64,000 nucleotides of DNA, from NCBI GenBank assembly GCA_000708835.1, contig DF237187.1:1-64000 (forward strand), in the 5' to 3' direction. The stretch comes from Klebsormidium nitens (lineage: Eukaryota > Streptophyta > Klebsormidiophyceae > Klebsormidiales > Klebsormidiaceae). How positions within the stretch are numbered: the first letter of the stretch is position 1; every line of letters begins with the position of its first letter. The notes under the pieces are model-generated. The model was not told the DNA's origin. It ran no database searches and worked only from the letters and a program-made list of their open reading frames with translations. Of the stretch, positions 47,167-59,200 are shown one piece after another. The position numbers and the translations under genes are program-made.

Positions 47167-50100
47167 TCATCTCCGTGCGAGTTTCGAGAGTTTTGAATGT
47201 ATACTACCACGGGCTTTGCTTCGATCACTATGCCCCAACGCTTTCTTGCGTGTTGGAACATCACCAGCTTTGAGCTCAAGCGTTGTGCGGCTCTTCTTGG
47301 CTGCACGGAGAGAGCAAGACGCTTCAGCATGGTTGCAACTTGTTAGAGCTGAGAAAACCCGATACAAAGTTTGAGCCGCGCTTTATTGTCGACTCGCAAA
47401 GAGCATACTCGGAAGGAACATGTGATGGACTCCTGCCTTCACATCGTGGTTTCCAACTCAAAGCTGGTTTCTACAGCGCCGTAGATATGCTGCAGGTACG
47501 ATCTTTGCAGATGCCTGCTTGTCTCAGTGGCGAGCGACATCGATTCAAGATTCACAAATGCAGCTCACCATTCTCTGCCTGGAGGTACTTCTCGTGAAGG
47601 CGTCGCTTCGTCTCCTCGAGCTTGTTGGCCGGTTCCATCAGCAAGTCCCCCATCTGCCAAACGATGTATTACCATCAGGAGACTTAAAGCGTGTACGACT
47701 GCTCGCCAATGAAGCAATCAGATGGCAGGACAAACGTGGGGCCTCAGGAAATCTGGCTCTTCCTTCGAAGACGAGCACTAGGGGCAAGAAATGCAAGAGC
47801 CTCCCTTTGAGAATTCAACAAGCAATCAAACAATATTCAAGGGGTTCTTGAAGTGGCTTTACGGAAGCACGAACGTATAACGCACGAAGCAGGATGCTCT
47901 GTAGCTGGGCAGGCTTCACAATTCTATGAGGATCCGTGACAAGGATTGTCCGCAGCCCGGAACGTTCCAGCCACAGCAGTCCACACCCGGGCCAAACAAG
48001 ATTCATATTTCTGATCATAAGACCTTAAAATGAGTGAGCTTGACGCGATATGAGGCAGCAATTAATGTTCCTGACCTCCTCAGAGTCGCTGTCGCTCAAA
48101 AAGCCGTCCTCCTCCTCGAGCCCCGTCTCCGGCTCGGACCCGGAGTTCGAACCAACCGGGGTTCTGCTCTTGCCGACGTCAGCAGCCGAGGTGGCCCGCC
48201 TAGCAGGCGCGCCGTCGGGCGTTCGCACCGACTGTTTTCTAGCCCTCGGAAGCGGGTCCAACTCGTCGAACAGGTCGTCATCCGACGCCGATTCGAGTCC
48301 CGGCGTTTTCTTTGGCTTTCCTACGGCTGGCTTTCGAGCTTCCGAGACCCCTCCCGCATGGAAGTGTCTCTCCCGCCCTTTCTCCCCGTTCGCGTGGTTC
48401 GCCTGGGACCCGACAACCGGTTGCTCGACCCCGCTCTGTTGTTTTGGTGGGGGGTCGCGCATCTCCGGGTTTCTTCGGGGGGGCGCCGTCGCCCGCTTTG
48501 CCGTATCGTTGAACTGCAGAAAGTTGTTCGCGCTGTGCGGCTTGGGAAGGGGCTTCTGGCCATCCGCCGAGTGCGACACGGGTCGCACGGGCGTCCGAAC
48601 CGGGCTGAGACTGGGACGGCCCAATTTCACGGGCAGCTCCGGCGTTCCACTGCGAGGCCGTTCGCCCGGCTTGCCCGGTTGCCTGCCACCCAACTGCGAG
48701 CCCGGTGCTCCTGTCGCTTGTACAACGCCTGGTGGCTTACTACTCGAAGCCCGGGCAGGGTTCGAACCGTGTCCCGAGCTCTGCACGGCTGCCTCGGGGG
48801 TCTTACTCCGGGCCCTGTCTTGGCCCAATCTCAAATCCCCGCTTGCTTTCGAAGAGCTCCCGGGCGGCTGAGCAGACGGAGCCCCTCGCTCCGACGCGCT
48901 CTTGACGTCCGCCTTCGCTCCGGTGCCCAAGCTTTCCGTCCTATGCCCATCAGGCCCGGACCCTTCTCCCACGCGCGCTTTCTTCGCTGGCCCTTCCCCC
49001 TCACCAAAAACATCAGTTTCTTTTAAACTGCGCGCCCGCTTCGGCGTGTCCCCCGACGCCACGACACCACTGCTTCGTTCCGACCTTTCTCCCGCACTCT
49101 CTTTCTTTTCTACTTCGGCGCTTACGAAGTCGCCCCTCCCCAAAGATTGACCCCTCAATCCACCGCCCCCCTCGGGAACGCCATTAAGCTTGGCTGCCTG
49201 TTGCCACTTCTCCGCAGCAGCCTTTTCCCGTGTTTCCTTGTCAGTAGACACTCCGCTCGGTTCGGAAGCAGCAGAGGCAGGGTTGGTCGCAGCTTCAAAA
49301 TCGCTGTCGCGAGAGGCAGGAGGCCGGGGGTCATATACCGGGCTAAGGAAGGCCAGCCTACTGTTCACCGGGGCAGAGCCGGGGGTTACGGTGGAAGAGA
49401 GCTTTTCCAAACCGGCCGCTGCAGCAGACAAACGTGCGTCAATTCTCGACCAGCAACGCTGTCCAACGCTTTGTGTAGTGTCTGAGTTGGTCAACTTGCA
49501 GGTCCAGCTGAGCTGGCTCCGCCAGACCACGGCCAGTTCTCACAATTAAGGGAGAGTTTCAAAAGGGGGTAGGAAGGAGAATGACAAGCAGGACAATCTT
49601 GTGAACAAACCGGCACTTGCTACCAGAAGAAAACTTGAGAGAGTGGAAGGACAGAAAACAATCGGAAGTCAAGGTGCATATTTAAGCGCCTGCTCCTATT
49701 ACGGCTGTCCCCTCGAGTGGAACCGATTAGACCATTCCGACAAGGTTCGTGCAGCAACGTAGTGTTTTGTTACAAGCGAATCTTCTTGACCGTCACCGCT
49801 TCTATGATCCGTGATGACAGCAACATTGCTGGGGTTGAGTTCGCACGCAGAGCAATCAAACAACTGAGACTTTCTGCTTAAAGCTAGCCAGGTTCGTTTA
49901 GGATAACATAAGCGCTCTTCAGCCAAGCGCAAAAGGACAAAGGGATTCAACAAAGGGGGTCCCGACAATTTCGCAAGAAGGACATGTTCAGTGCGACTGG
50001 CGAACTTACCGAGGTCCTCTGCAGTGAAGTCCTCTAGCAGCTGAGACAACTCAGCAGACGTATTTCTAGAAGCGAGAGTGGCCGCATCCAGAGGGGGGGC

Positions 50101-51749
50101 CTCGAGACCTCCCTCTATGGCAATGGAATCTGTCAAACGGACAAAATACGTGAGTACAAGCGTGTGTACAAGGAGAGGGCGCCTCCAAAAATAAATAGTC
50201 ACAAAATCTGCAGACGCCAAATCTCTCCGAGAGCAATTGGATCCATGGCTGAGAACGTTCGGCTAATCAGACGGTCTTAACAATGTATCAGCAAAAAAGA
50301 GACTTTCTTAACCTGACAATAGTAGTCAAGTATTTGAACCTGGTAAGATCGCAGGTCACTCTGGGATGTTTGAAAGCACTGAACTCAAAAGCGGTTTACT
50401 TCATGGCTGTAACTGGTGGAAACAGCCACGTTTGGACATGCTTACCTGTGGACGACTTCTTGCTTATTTCATTTGTGACAGCCTGGAAATCTTCCACAAG
50501 TTCTTTCCATGACCTGGGAGGACAAACGACCGCCCAAATTTCAGCGATCATGAGGTGGAGAAACCGGCTGTCTGCATTCTGTATCCCAATAATGTTGACT
50601 CGCCAAGTTCTTGCAATCTTGATTCAAACTCGGCAGATAAGATGATCGCAAACAAGGGCATGCCAAGAGAACTTACTTGACAAGGTGCTTAGCCTTGATT
50701 TGCACAGGTTTTGCCGGGTGTTTGCGGAGACTGCTGATTGTTTTCCCAATTTCAGTAGCCTACAAAATACAAGTGGCTGGTCAGGCAGGATCATGAGTGG
50801 AACTTTCAAAGCCAACCTGATTGAATTTGTGATGACAAACAGGCAAAGAGTCCATTAATAAGTACAAGGTCTGATCACCTGAATAGGTGACTCTTCCTCA
50901 GAACATGCAAAAAACCTTTCAAAACAAACTTCCTTCATTGACTTACTTTCAGCTCCTCCACAGTAATGTTCATCCTCTCCAGTGACGCCATCGCTTGCAA
51001 AATGGCCTCTTCTGACTGCACGACAGGTGGACAGCTCAATTTGCAACAGAACACATTTTGCAATCAGTGCCCCAACCTCATACTCCCCCAGCATCAAAAC
51101 AAACCCTGGAGTATGTGTGAACCAGGACTTACAAGTGCCGCACGACTGCAGCTAAAAAAAGTGTCTCAAACAAAGAAACAACCCTCACCTTGTTTGGAGC
51201 TGAAAGTTTCGACCTTGACAGCAGGATCTCCTGCATTCTTAGGCTGTCTTGTTCAATGGCAACCTGCAACTCTTCTTCATCAGCATAGCCAGTTCGTGAA
51301 GATACATCAACATCTCCTCTTCTAGCTGCCCCCAGAGAGGTCACCTTTTGGTGAGCTTTCTCCCCTCTTGGTGATGCAGTAGTCTGCACTGGTTGTTGAC
51401 TCCCGTTCACGACTGTGTCTGTCTCAGCTGCGTCACTTTGTAATGCCGAAGGGTTTATTCGCTTGGAAGGGGCCGTCGACGTGTCAACACCATCTACAAA
51501 CCCCTCCCTCTGGGCCAGTGCTTGTACACCTGCGCCCTCTTCAACACTAGTACAACCTGCTTCAGGAACAACGGCAACCGCGCTCAATCTGTACATCTGT
51601 TCAACAATGCCGTCTCGCCTCTTTCTCAGCTCGGACACCTCATCTTCCGCTGCAACTTCAATTGCTTTTGCAATGATGGCCCAGATGTCATGCCCGCTGG
51701 CCGCAAAGAAGCTCCGCCAGGCAAACTTGGGGGTTTTGTTCCTGGCCAT
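47167..51749 (-). CDS. Mediator subunit 26-like protein with TFIIS N-terminal domain
   Basis: Nuclear transcription co-regulator. Exons: 51749-51189, 51015-50947, 50759-50677, 50513-50446, 50129-50010, 49418-48076, 47653-47569, 47300-47167; every phase closes at 820 aa. The N-terminus matches plant MED26 proteins (WRSFFAASGHDIWAIIAKAI, then SELRKRRDGIVEQMY). The TFIIS N-domain (LW domain) spans four exons: SEEAILQAMASLERMNITVE, ATEIGKTISSLRKHPAKPVQ and SWKELVEDFQAVT. The 1.3-kb exon encodes about 450 disordered residues rich in Ser, Pro, Gly and Lys with an acidic end (DGFLSDSDSEE). The tail, LEETKRRLHEKYLQAEN then AKKSRTTLEL, is the conserved MED26 C-terminal helix. The start at 51749 (MARNKTPKFAW) matches where the family begins. 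Roughly twice the length of some plant homologues, owing to the disordered exon. Confidence 0.9.
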
Positions 51750-53636
51750 GTTCTCCGGAATGCAAGAAGAAAACTTTGCCAGCTGCACGAGCAGCCGTTT
51801 GATTGCTGCTCTCTCCTCCCTCGAATTGGCCTCTAGGAGATCATTCCAATGCTGCCTTGGCGCTGTTGCTGGAGCTCAGTGAAGATTCTGCTTTTCGTAA
51901 TGCCCACATACCGAACATGTGAACTGTCTTCTGCTGCATTCCAACCACTTGTAAACTTGCTTTATGGGGCTCCTCACCCTAGTTCGGAAGCGTTCTGTGG
52001 ATGCCTTGGCCACGTAAACGACATCGTACCGTTTATTGAAACTTTGATTGAATATCGAACGGTAGCAAAACTTACTTTGATCCACATGGCTACCAGGCAG
52101 GTACAGCCTAATTCAGATCAGTCAAACCAGAGATACAAACAACCCTAAAATCCAAGTCCCAGCCTGCACGGCTGCATTTCAGATTCTGCTTCTGCATTCT
52201 GCCTCCCTCCTTCATTCTGCTTAGCCGGCGCCATTGAGCCTTTTGCTTCCTTTGCTGGCTCTTGAGTGCGTTCCCACGAAGCTTTAAGACTGAAGGCAGG
52301 TATCTGCTCGCAAGCGACAAGCGGTAAAGATGGCGTCTTCTGTAGCGCACTTGGTACAAGGTGTTCCCTGGACGGGCCTTGCGCCCTCGCAAGCCCAGGC
52401 TGCAGAAAGCAGACTAAGCAGGGCAGCGGTGTGCTGTCGTAGTCAACATGCACAACCTACACGTATCAAAGGTGGGCCTGGTCTCCCTACTTGAGTCTGA
52501 GCTGATGGATGTTCAAAGCTACGAGCTGTCGGCGCAAGACCAGATTGCAAAGAATTTAGATCTATACGAGCACATGGTCACATATGAACCACAAGAATTT
52601 CTGGTAAGAGTGTGGGTTTACTTCTATGATGTCTTGACTGAAAGGCGCTGCCAAACTGAGATGGAGCCCTCGCAGCACCCGAATCACAGTCGAAGGGGAT
52701 GTTGATGAGAACCTGCCAGACCTTGGGCGCTTGATGGTCAGCTTGACTGATGAGCACTTTGCTGGTTTCGTGCTGAACGGTCTTACGAAGACCGTCCTTT
52801 CCACAGCGAAATGCTGGACATTTCTATGCACAGCGCTCTAGATGTGATAAGTAGAGAGATCCATCAGCACCTTCTATCAAAATGCATCACAAGATCACGC
52901 TGAAAGTTGTGTTAGGATTTGACTGACTAAGAGTCACCAAGACAGTGTCAACTAATCTGGAGACGGCGAAGCATTCCCATGAATTTGCTGCTTTTGGGAC
53001 TGGGAATACAGTAGACCTGTTCGCTGAAAAGTGAATCTTGAGAAGCGCTGTGATGTCGCCGAGATGCCTTCACCAGTGTTCTGAGTTACAAAGGTCCGGA
53101 AGTTATGCATATGCCTCCGTTCCTCAAACATATCTGCTCGCAAGTCTGCGTAAGTGGTAGGCAATACTTTCAGCATTACTTTGCTCCATCAGCGGTGCCG
53201 GAAAGCAGATTGGTTGGTCATTGCTTCTCCTGCCTCTGAGGGCAGATTTTTGGCTGCAAGTATAGCGAGTCTCATCCTTGATGTCATTTGTCTCAGCTTT
53301 CGTACATTCCCTTGGCGTTAAGTCTTTGTTTGCAACTTGCCGAAAGCAGAAGGTGAAAGGCCAAGGTGGCGGGTCCTTTGCGAAGAGTGGCGGACATTTC
53401 AATATGCACCGTGGCCCGCTTGGATCAGAAAACATCGCTCTATAAAGAGCAATGAACAAACGCATGTTCTGCCCTCACGACCACCATCAACTTAGAACAT
53501 TAGACGTTACACTGATCTGAGCTTCTGTAAGGCACTCCTGACCGCAGCGCTTACACATTTACTTCAAAAACTGAAAATACATGCTGCTCTTAGCCTTCGT
53601 AGCAAGCCCCTGACATTGACATTTACTCCCTCCCAG
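51750..53636. other. Divergent intergenic region with a possible gene fragment
   Basis: Region between the start of the MED26-like gene (-) and the first resolved exon of Psb28 (+). It should contain both promoters and the unresolved first exon of Psb28. A coding-like stretch at 52448-52842 (+) is listed separately. Confidence 0.45.
52448..52842 (+). pseudogene. Coding-like fragment of unknown identity
   Basis: Two segments read like protein: SELMDVQSYELSAQDQIAKN continuing to YEHMVTYEPQEFL, which ends at a good donor-like gtaagag (52604), and in another frame TRITVEGDVDENLPDLGRLM then SLTDEHFAGFVLNGLTKTVL, ending at a stop at 52840-52842. The gap of about 50 nt between them is short for an intron here, and I could not make the phases agree, so this may be a decayed gene, a gene with a mis-read junction, or chance. 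No family recognised. Confidence 0.3.
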
Positions 53637-54861
53637 GCACAAGCTCCCTGACCTCCTCCTTCGCCACCCCCGCCCCCTCCCTCCTCCCCCCCTCTTTCAT
53701 CGGGTCCGCCGCCGTCTTCGCCATGCCCTCTTCCTCCACCTTCCAAGGCGCACGGAAGGGCGCCATCGCCATGGGCGCAGGGATCCAGTTCATCCGGGGG
53801 GTCAATGAGGCCGTTGTTCCGGACGTCAAGTTGACGCGGTCGAAAGACGGAAGCTCGGGGACGGCCCTGTTTGTGTTTGAGCAGCCGACCGTGTTTGAGT
53901 CGGCGTCGGAGTTGGGGGAGATCACGGGGTTGTATCTAGTGGACGACGAGGGCGTGTTGCAGGTGAGCCGTTTTGCGGACACTCGGAGCGCGTCAACTTT
54001 GTGATTGGAGCAAAGAAAGAGCTCTTTTGTCTGAGCTTGTCTTTTCCATTCCCCATGTAAAGCCTTTCTTAGCGGAAAGGCAGGCTTCCGATTGCGTCAC
54101 CAGGAAATAACTCGGAGGAAGGGTGCTGTTCGCACATGAAGTCCAGAGGAATTATCCTGTGTGACAGAAGTGCACTCGCATTGCGGACTGAAGCTTGCGC
54201 AAACCCAATTGGTGCCAGTTTGAAGGTTGGAATTTTAACGATTTGCTTCTTCAGTCTCCAAGTATTAAGCCTCAATGGCCACTGAACCTTTCTGTGGAAG
54301 CGAAGCGGTGGTGGCGTTTGACCCAGCTTGCAGTCTCTTTACATACAAGATTCCCTGCATGACAATAGACATTCAGGAGAGTCCTTTTCTGCCCCCATTC
54401 ATTAGTCAAGCAGGGATGCTGGGAGGGGGTTGGCATTGCTAGCCCCTTTGGTGCGTCCGGTCTAGATATCCAAATACAGGGTCCAAGGTTTGCCTTTGTT
54501 CCTCATCAAGAATTACAGGCAGATTCTTTACAGCCAAAGATATCCAAGAATTTTTTTCGAACTTCGGTGTGAGCGACTTGGAAAGATGCCTTGTCGACAG
54601 AGCGACTTGGAAAGATGCCTTGTCGACAGAGCATTCAGAAGGCTGTAAGTCTACTCAAACTGAAAATTGATCCCCATTTGGTCCTTCATTCCGCTCGCTC
54701 CTTTGCAGTCCGTTGACGTGAGTGCGAAGTTCGTGAATGGAAAGCCGGCCAACATTGAGGCGAAGTATACAATGAGGAGCGGGAAGGACTGGGACAGGTT
54801 CATGAGGTTCATGGAAAGGTATGCTACAGAGAACAACTTAGGCTTTAAGAAAAGCTCGTAG
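53637..54861 (+). CDS. psb28: Photosystem II assembly protein Psb28, first exon not resolved
   Basis: Chloroplast protein that binds photosystem II assembly intermediates near CP47. Two exons are certain: 53637-53962 and 54709-54861 (phase 0). Exon text: [56 protein letters not shown], then [20 protein letters not shown] and [19 protein letters not shown], ending KKSS-stop, all typical of Psb28. The 40 residues before GAGIQFIRG are Ser, Pro and Ala rich, as expected for a transit peptide. The acceptor at 53636 (ctcccag) needs one base from an upstream exon, so the start codon lies further left and was not found with confidence. The intron has a perfect tandem repeat at 54572-54629. Confidence 0.93.
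54572..54629 (+). repeat. Perfect 29-bp tandem duplication in the Psb28 intron
   Basis: The 29-nt unit beginning agcgacttggaaagatgcc occurs twice back to back (54572-54600 and 54601-54629) with no mismatch, about 80 nt before the exon-2 acceptor. Perfect identity suggests a recent event. The unit does not copy an exon of this gene. Confidence 0.9.
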
Positions 54862-56225
54862 AAATGAACGTCGGGCCCACAGTTTTGACACTGTCTTGGC
54901 TTACGAGATTTGCCGTCATTGAGTGACCCTGTACTAACCTTTGCTTTTGCTGGATTCAGCTCGTATTCGTTCAAGTTGAGGCCATTCGGTTCGATGCATT
55001 TTTGCTCATGCACATGGTCAATATGGTAGGTCCAATAGACATGCCGTGCAGGAATGAAATGCACTGAGTGCATGCCAGTACGGTGGACCATGAACCGCCC
55101 AATGCAGTACTCATTAATATCATCTGTATTGCGTGTCGTATCATGGCTACGTCTTTGGACGTACCTACATGCATGATGTGATACTGAGACATACTTGGCG
55201 CTCCCATCATGGCATGCTTAAGTCTCGTGTCAAATCATTGGTGAGTCGACAGCACATGTGCCGGCTGGTGTACGTACGTGGCAGGATCATGCACGGCATG
55301 TCTGGTACGTGATTGAATATCTAGCTGCATATGAGTCGATCAGTGATTCATGAAATAGTTGTATTTTATATGAAGCACTTATTATATCGTGCTCAGTAAG
55401 CGACGATGCCGCGGCCTGGCGCCCGTCTACCAGCTCACTCCAGCATGTAACGGTATAACGGTTCAACAACGGTTGCCAGCTGATTATGATCCTCAGTTAT
55501 CCACTCAATCACGACGGTACGAGCTTACATAATGCAGCGGCAGACGATCGTTCTTTACTTTAAGCAACCGGTACGTCATCGAGAATCTAATTGCCATAGG
55601 ATGCACAAAGGATCGCGTTTTCCTCTACGTGGCCGTCGCGGAAGCATGTCGAAGTCGTCAAAATGCTGCCGCCGCAACGGACGAAAGATCATGGATGCAA
55701 TTCCGTCTCAACCACCTTATGTGATCGACCGCGCTTACACTGCAGGTTAATTTCCTACAAAGTCGATTTTCCCACGATGTCAGTCTTTCTACAAACCATG
55801 CCGACAACAATATTATCGAAACCGTCCAATCAAAGTCTCTGTTCCTAGGATGGCCTGAGAAGCTACGGCCTTGGAGATATAGTCAGCATTCATGGTTCCT
55901 GCCCGATCGTTATAAAATGTTATAAGAGACTCCCTCGCGCATCCAGCACACTATTCTCCTCGGGCTAGCAGTATATCATCCACCCAGACATACCTTACCC
56001 GGGCCCGGCGCCACAGCGCCAGTTTATCCCGTCAAGGAGGACAGCGGCCTGTTCTACCGGCACCAACACCGCGTGTCCCCTCGGGGTACTGTTGAGCATA
56101 AGCCACTCTGAAATCACCACTGGCAGAACCAATCACTTTGTACACATACTTTAGCATACATTACCGGGCATCCGCATCCACCTTAGAACCCAACCGGCGC
56201 CCGCAGCCGCCACGTGCCATCCAAT
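54862..56225. other. Intergenic, convergent gene ends
   Basis: Lies between the stops of Psb28 (+) and the coiled-coil gene (-). AT-rich, with scattered short palindromes (atgcatg, gtacgtac). Contains the retroelement-like trace at 55952-55994. Confidence 0.5.
55952..55994 (-). mobile_element. Possible relic of a copia-type reverse transcriptase
   Basis: The minus strand reads YVWVDDILLARGE then stop, matching the YVDDIL core of Ty1/copia reverse transcriptases. Flanking sequence on both sides could not be read as reverse transcriptase, so if real it is a short decayed fragment. The match is only about nine residues and could be chance. Confidence 0.3.
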
Positions 56226-59200
56226 TCACGCCGCGCGGATGACGTGGCCGTTGGCCCTCTCTTGGGCGCCCACGTTCTTGCTGGGGCTCAGCACGTTCTT
56301 CCTCTCGGGGCTGGCCACGACCCCGTTCGCCTTTCCGTTCATCCCCCCCTTGCCGGAAAAGTTCACGAAGTACCCGTTCTCCTTGCTGTTCTCGTCGGTC
56401 TCGTTCACTGGGATCGTGAATTTGATCGGCTTCAGGGGGCTCGCCGCCAGGGGGCTGTTCTTCGTGGGCGTGCGGCTGTTGGAGAAGCGGCGCGTGCGCG
56501 CGAGCGCCTCGCGGCGCTCGGACGCGACGGTCAGCCGCGACTCGAGCTTCTGCGCCAGGTGCGAGCGCGCATTCTCGTCGTTGGCCTGCGGGAAGGCAGG
56601 GAGGAGCAGTCAGGACCGGAGAGAGACGGAGATCATGATTGGATGAGATACAGAAATGAGGTACACGGACGGCAAACTCCGCCCGAAATTTCGCCAAAAA
56701 AGAGAGGAAGGAAAGTGGCATAACAATTCGTGCGCAGTCCCGTCATCGGGTTGCGGGTCGCCCGCGTAATCGACCGGTAGGATTATGAGCAGGGATTCTG
56801 AGAGCGATGGTAAAGATGGACGAATCTCCGTGCGCGACTTCAGGTCTTCAGGTCGTTAGCCTGCCGGTAGTTGGATTAGTGGTCGTAGATTAGGAAGATC
56901 GAGAAGAGATGTATTGTTAAATGAGAAGGGGACCCTTGTCTTTTCTAGTTCAGACGTCGGTGATCGCGTTCAAAGGGCTTTCTTTTTCTTTCCCTTACGG
57001 GTTTCATGACATCTCAGGCATTTGACAAAGGCAACTTGAAGGAACGGACGAGCTTTCCGAACGAGCGACACAGAGACGTGTGCTAAGCTTTACGATCCCG
57101 GCGTGGAACCATCCCACTTCATAGGGGTTGCGCACGCGGCTTCTGCGGTCCCTCTCTGCACATTGGCGACCCACTCCCTGCTCACCTTTTGCGCGGCGAC
57201 CACGTTCCTGTGGCGCTTGATGACGGAGGCCGCCTTCTTCTTGGTCTCGCTGAGCACCTCGAGGCGCTTGGCCTCGGCGGCCTCCTGCGCCTGCTCAATC
57301 TTGGCGGCCAGGTCGAGCGCCTTCATCTGGGACGACGCCTCCACCACCTGCAGCCGGTCGCGCGGCGTGCTGGCCCCGCTGCTGCGGCGGGACTCCAGGA
57401 TGGCCTGGCGGAAATGGGATAGCGTATTTCATCAGCGATACCTTATTACATCAGGGATAAGGTGTGGAGTAGGAAACGGTTTTAGTCAGTAGGTAGATGA
57501 AAAAGCAGCTGGCCCCGCTGCTGCGGCGGGACTCCAGGATCGCCTGGCGGGAAGGGGATAGCGTATCGCATCAAGGGAGAAATGTTATTGCATCATGGAT
57601 AAAATTAGAAACGGTACGAGAGGTTTAGCGTACAGCTGGACCCACTGCTGCGGCGGGACTTGAGGATGGCCAGGCGGAAGGGGGGGCCAGCGTATTACAT
57701 CATGGGGATAGCTTATCAGGAATAAGGTATGCCGAGATTGGGAACGGGATGGTAAGTTGGTGGACGGAAATGTAGCTCGTCCCCTCCTGAGGCGACACTA
57801 CAAGATTCGCCGCGAGAGTGATAAGATGATGAATCAGGATCGGACTGTTAAGACAAACCTACTGGGAATGTTCTTCAATGGAACAGGCCTTCGCTACTGG
57901 TCCTCGTTTAGACGGCATGATTGAATTTTATAAGATCAATTAGTGCCACGCCAGAGGCACGCGACGTATGGATTTTGTGCGAGCTTGTCAATCTTGCGGT
58001 TTCAAAGCTCCGACGCCATTCCTTGGCTTATCTCTGCAGAGACTGTCGGCCCCCGCGCTCGAGCAGGGCGAACTTCGCAATCCGGGTTGCTTCTTGGTTT
58101 TTTCTCTCCTCACCACTCAAGGAAAAAACTCGATTTACCAAGCGTTCCGCTTAACACTGCTCGTGGAAGAATGCAAACCATCCGCCAATCCGCCCCAAGC
58201 ATTCACCCTCCTTAATTTGAAGTCAGTCAAACACACACTCTGTCTCACTCCCCCTCACCTGTCGCTGCGCCTCGGCGGCCTCCAGCTTGGCCTCGATGCT
58301 GTGCGCGAGCGCCTCCTTCTTCATCTTCTGCGCACTCAGCACCAGCTCGCACCGCTCCGACACGGCGCGCGCGCGCTGCTTGGTCGCCTCCAGCGCGTCC
58401 TCGCGGTTCGCCTCCGCGGCCTCCTGGTTCGCCTCCAGCCTGAGAACGGGTCAAGAATTGGGTTTGTGACTCACGATTCAAGGGTTGGATTGGTTCGTAG
58501 GAGTTCAAGGCATTGGTTAGTTGGTAACGCATTAAGGGCCGCGTTGTGACAGAGTATCCGGCTTGAAAGGTTACTGCTGGGGAGTTGTGATTTCGCCTCC
58601 AGCCTGAGAAAGAGTCCGGCTTGTTGGTAATCGCGACAGGTAAAGACTAACGTAGGAAAGAAACCTGAATGTAAGCATCCTCGCGGGTCATTTCTGGGGC
58701 TTCCTGAGTCGCCTCTAGCCCGGGAATAAGGGCCAGCTTAGCAACTAATACAAATGGTAGATTAGATTTGCGCTCCTGACAAGATATACGAGGCAGAGCC
58801 CCGTCCCGAGGACCAGAACCAAATCCTAAAAGAACAAACCCTCCTCCCCCCCGGTAGGTCATGTAGAGCCTCTCCTCCGGCTTTCGTGTACAGCCCTTAG
58901 AAAGAAACTGGTGCTCCCAAAGGAGAAAGCCATAAGAAGGCCCGGAAAACACAAACGAGTAACACTTCGACTCACCTGTAGGCCATGCAGAGCTTCTCCT
59001 CGCGCCTATCCCATAAGCAGCTTGGTGCTTCCTAAACGACGCTCATAAGAAGGTTAAGCCTGGTTTGAAGCAGAACCCAAATTCCCCGCCTCACTTGCAG
59101 GCCGTGAGAGCATCTCCTCGCGCTTCCTCCTGTACGCGGCTTGCAAGCAACCGGTGCCCCCTAAAACGAAACCCATAGCAAAATCGCCCCACTCCGAAAC

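Noticed and set aside
48034-49026. 330-codon open frame on the plus strand
   Set aside because: It is the antisense shadow of the GC-rich disordered exon of the MED26-like gene, whose minus-strand frame joins flanking exons in phase.
56161-56723. Long frames on both strands over the last exon of the coiled-coil gene
   Set aside because: Alternative-frame shadows of a GC-rich exon; only the frame ending at 56226 continues the upstream exons in phase.
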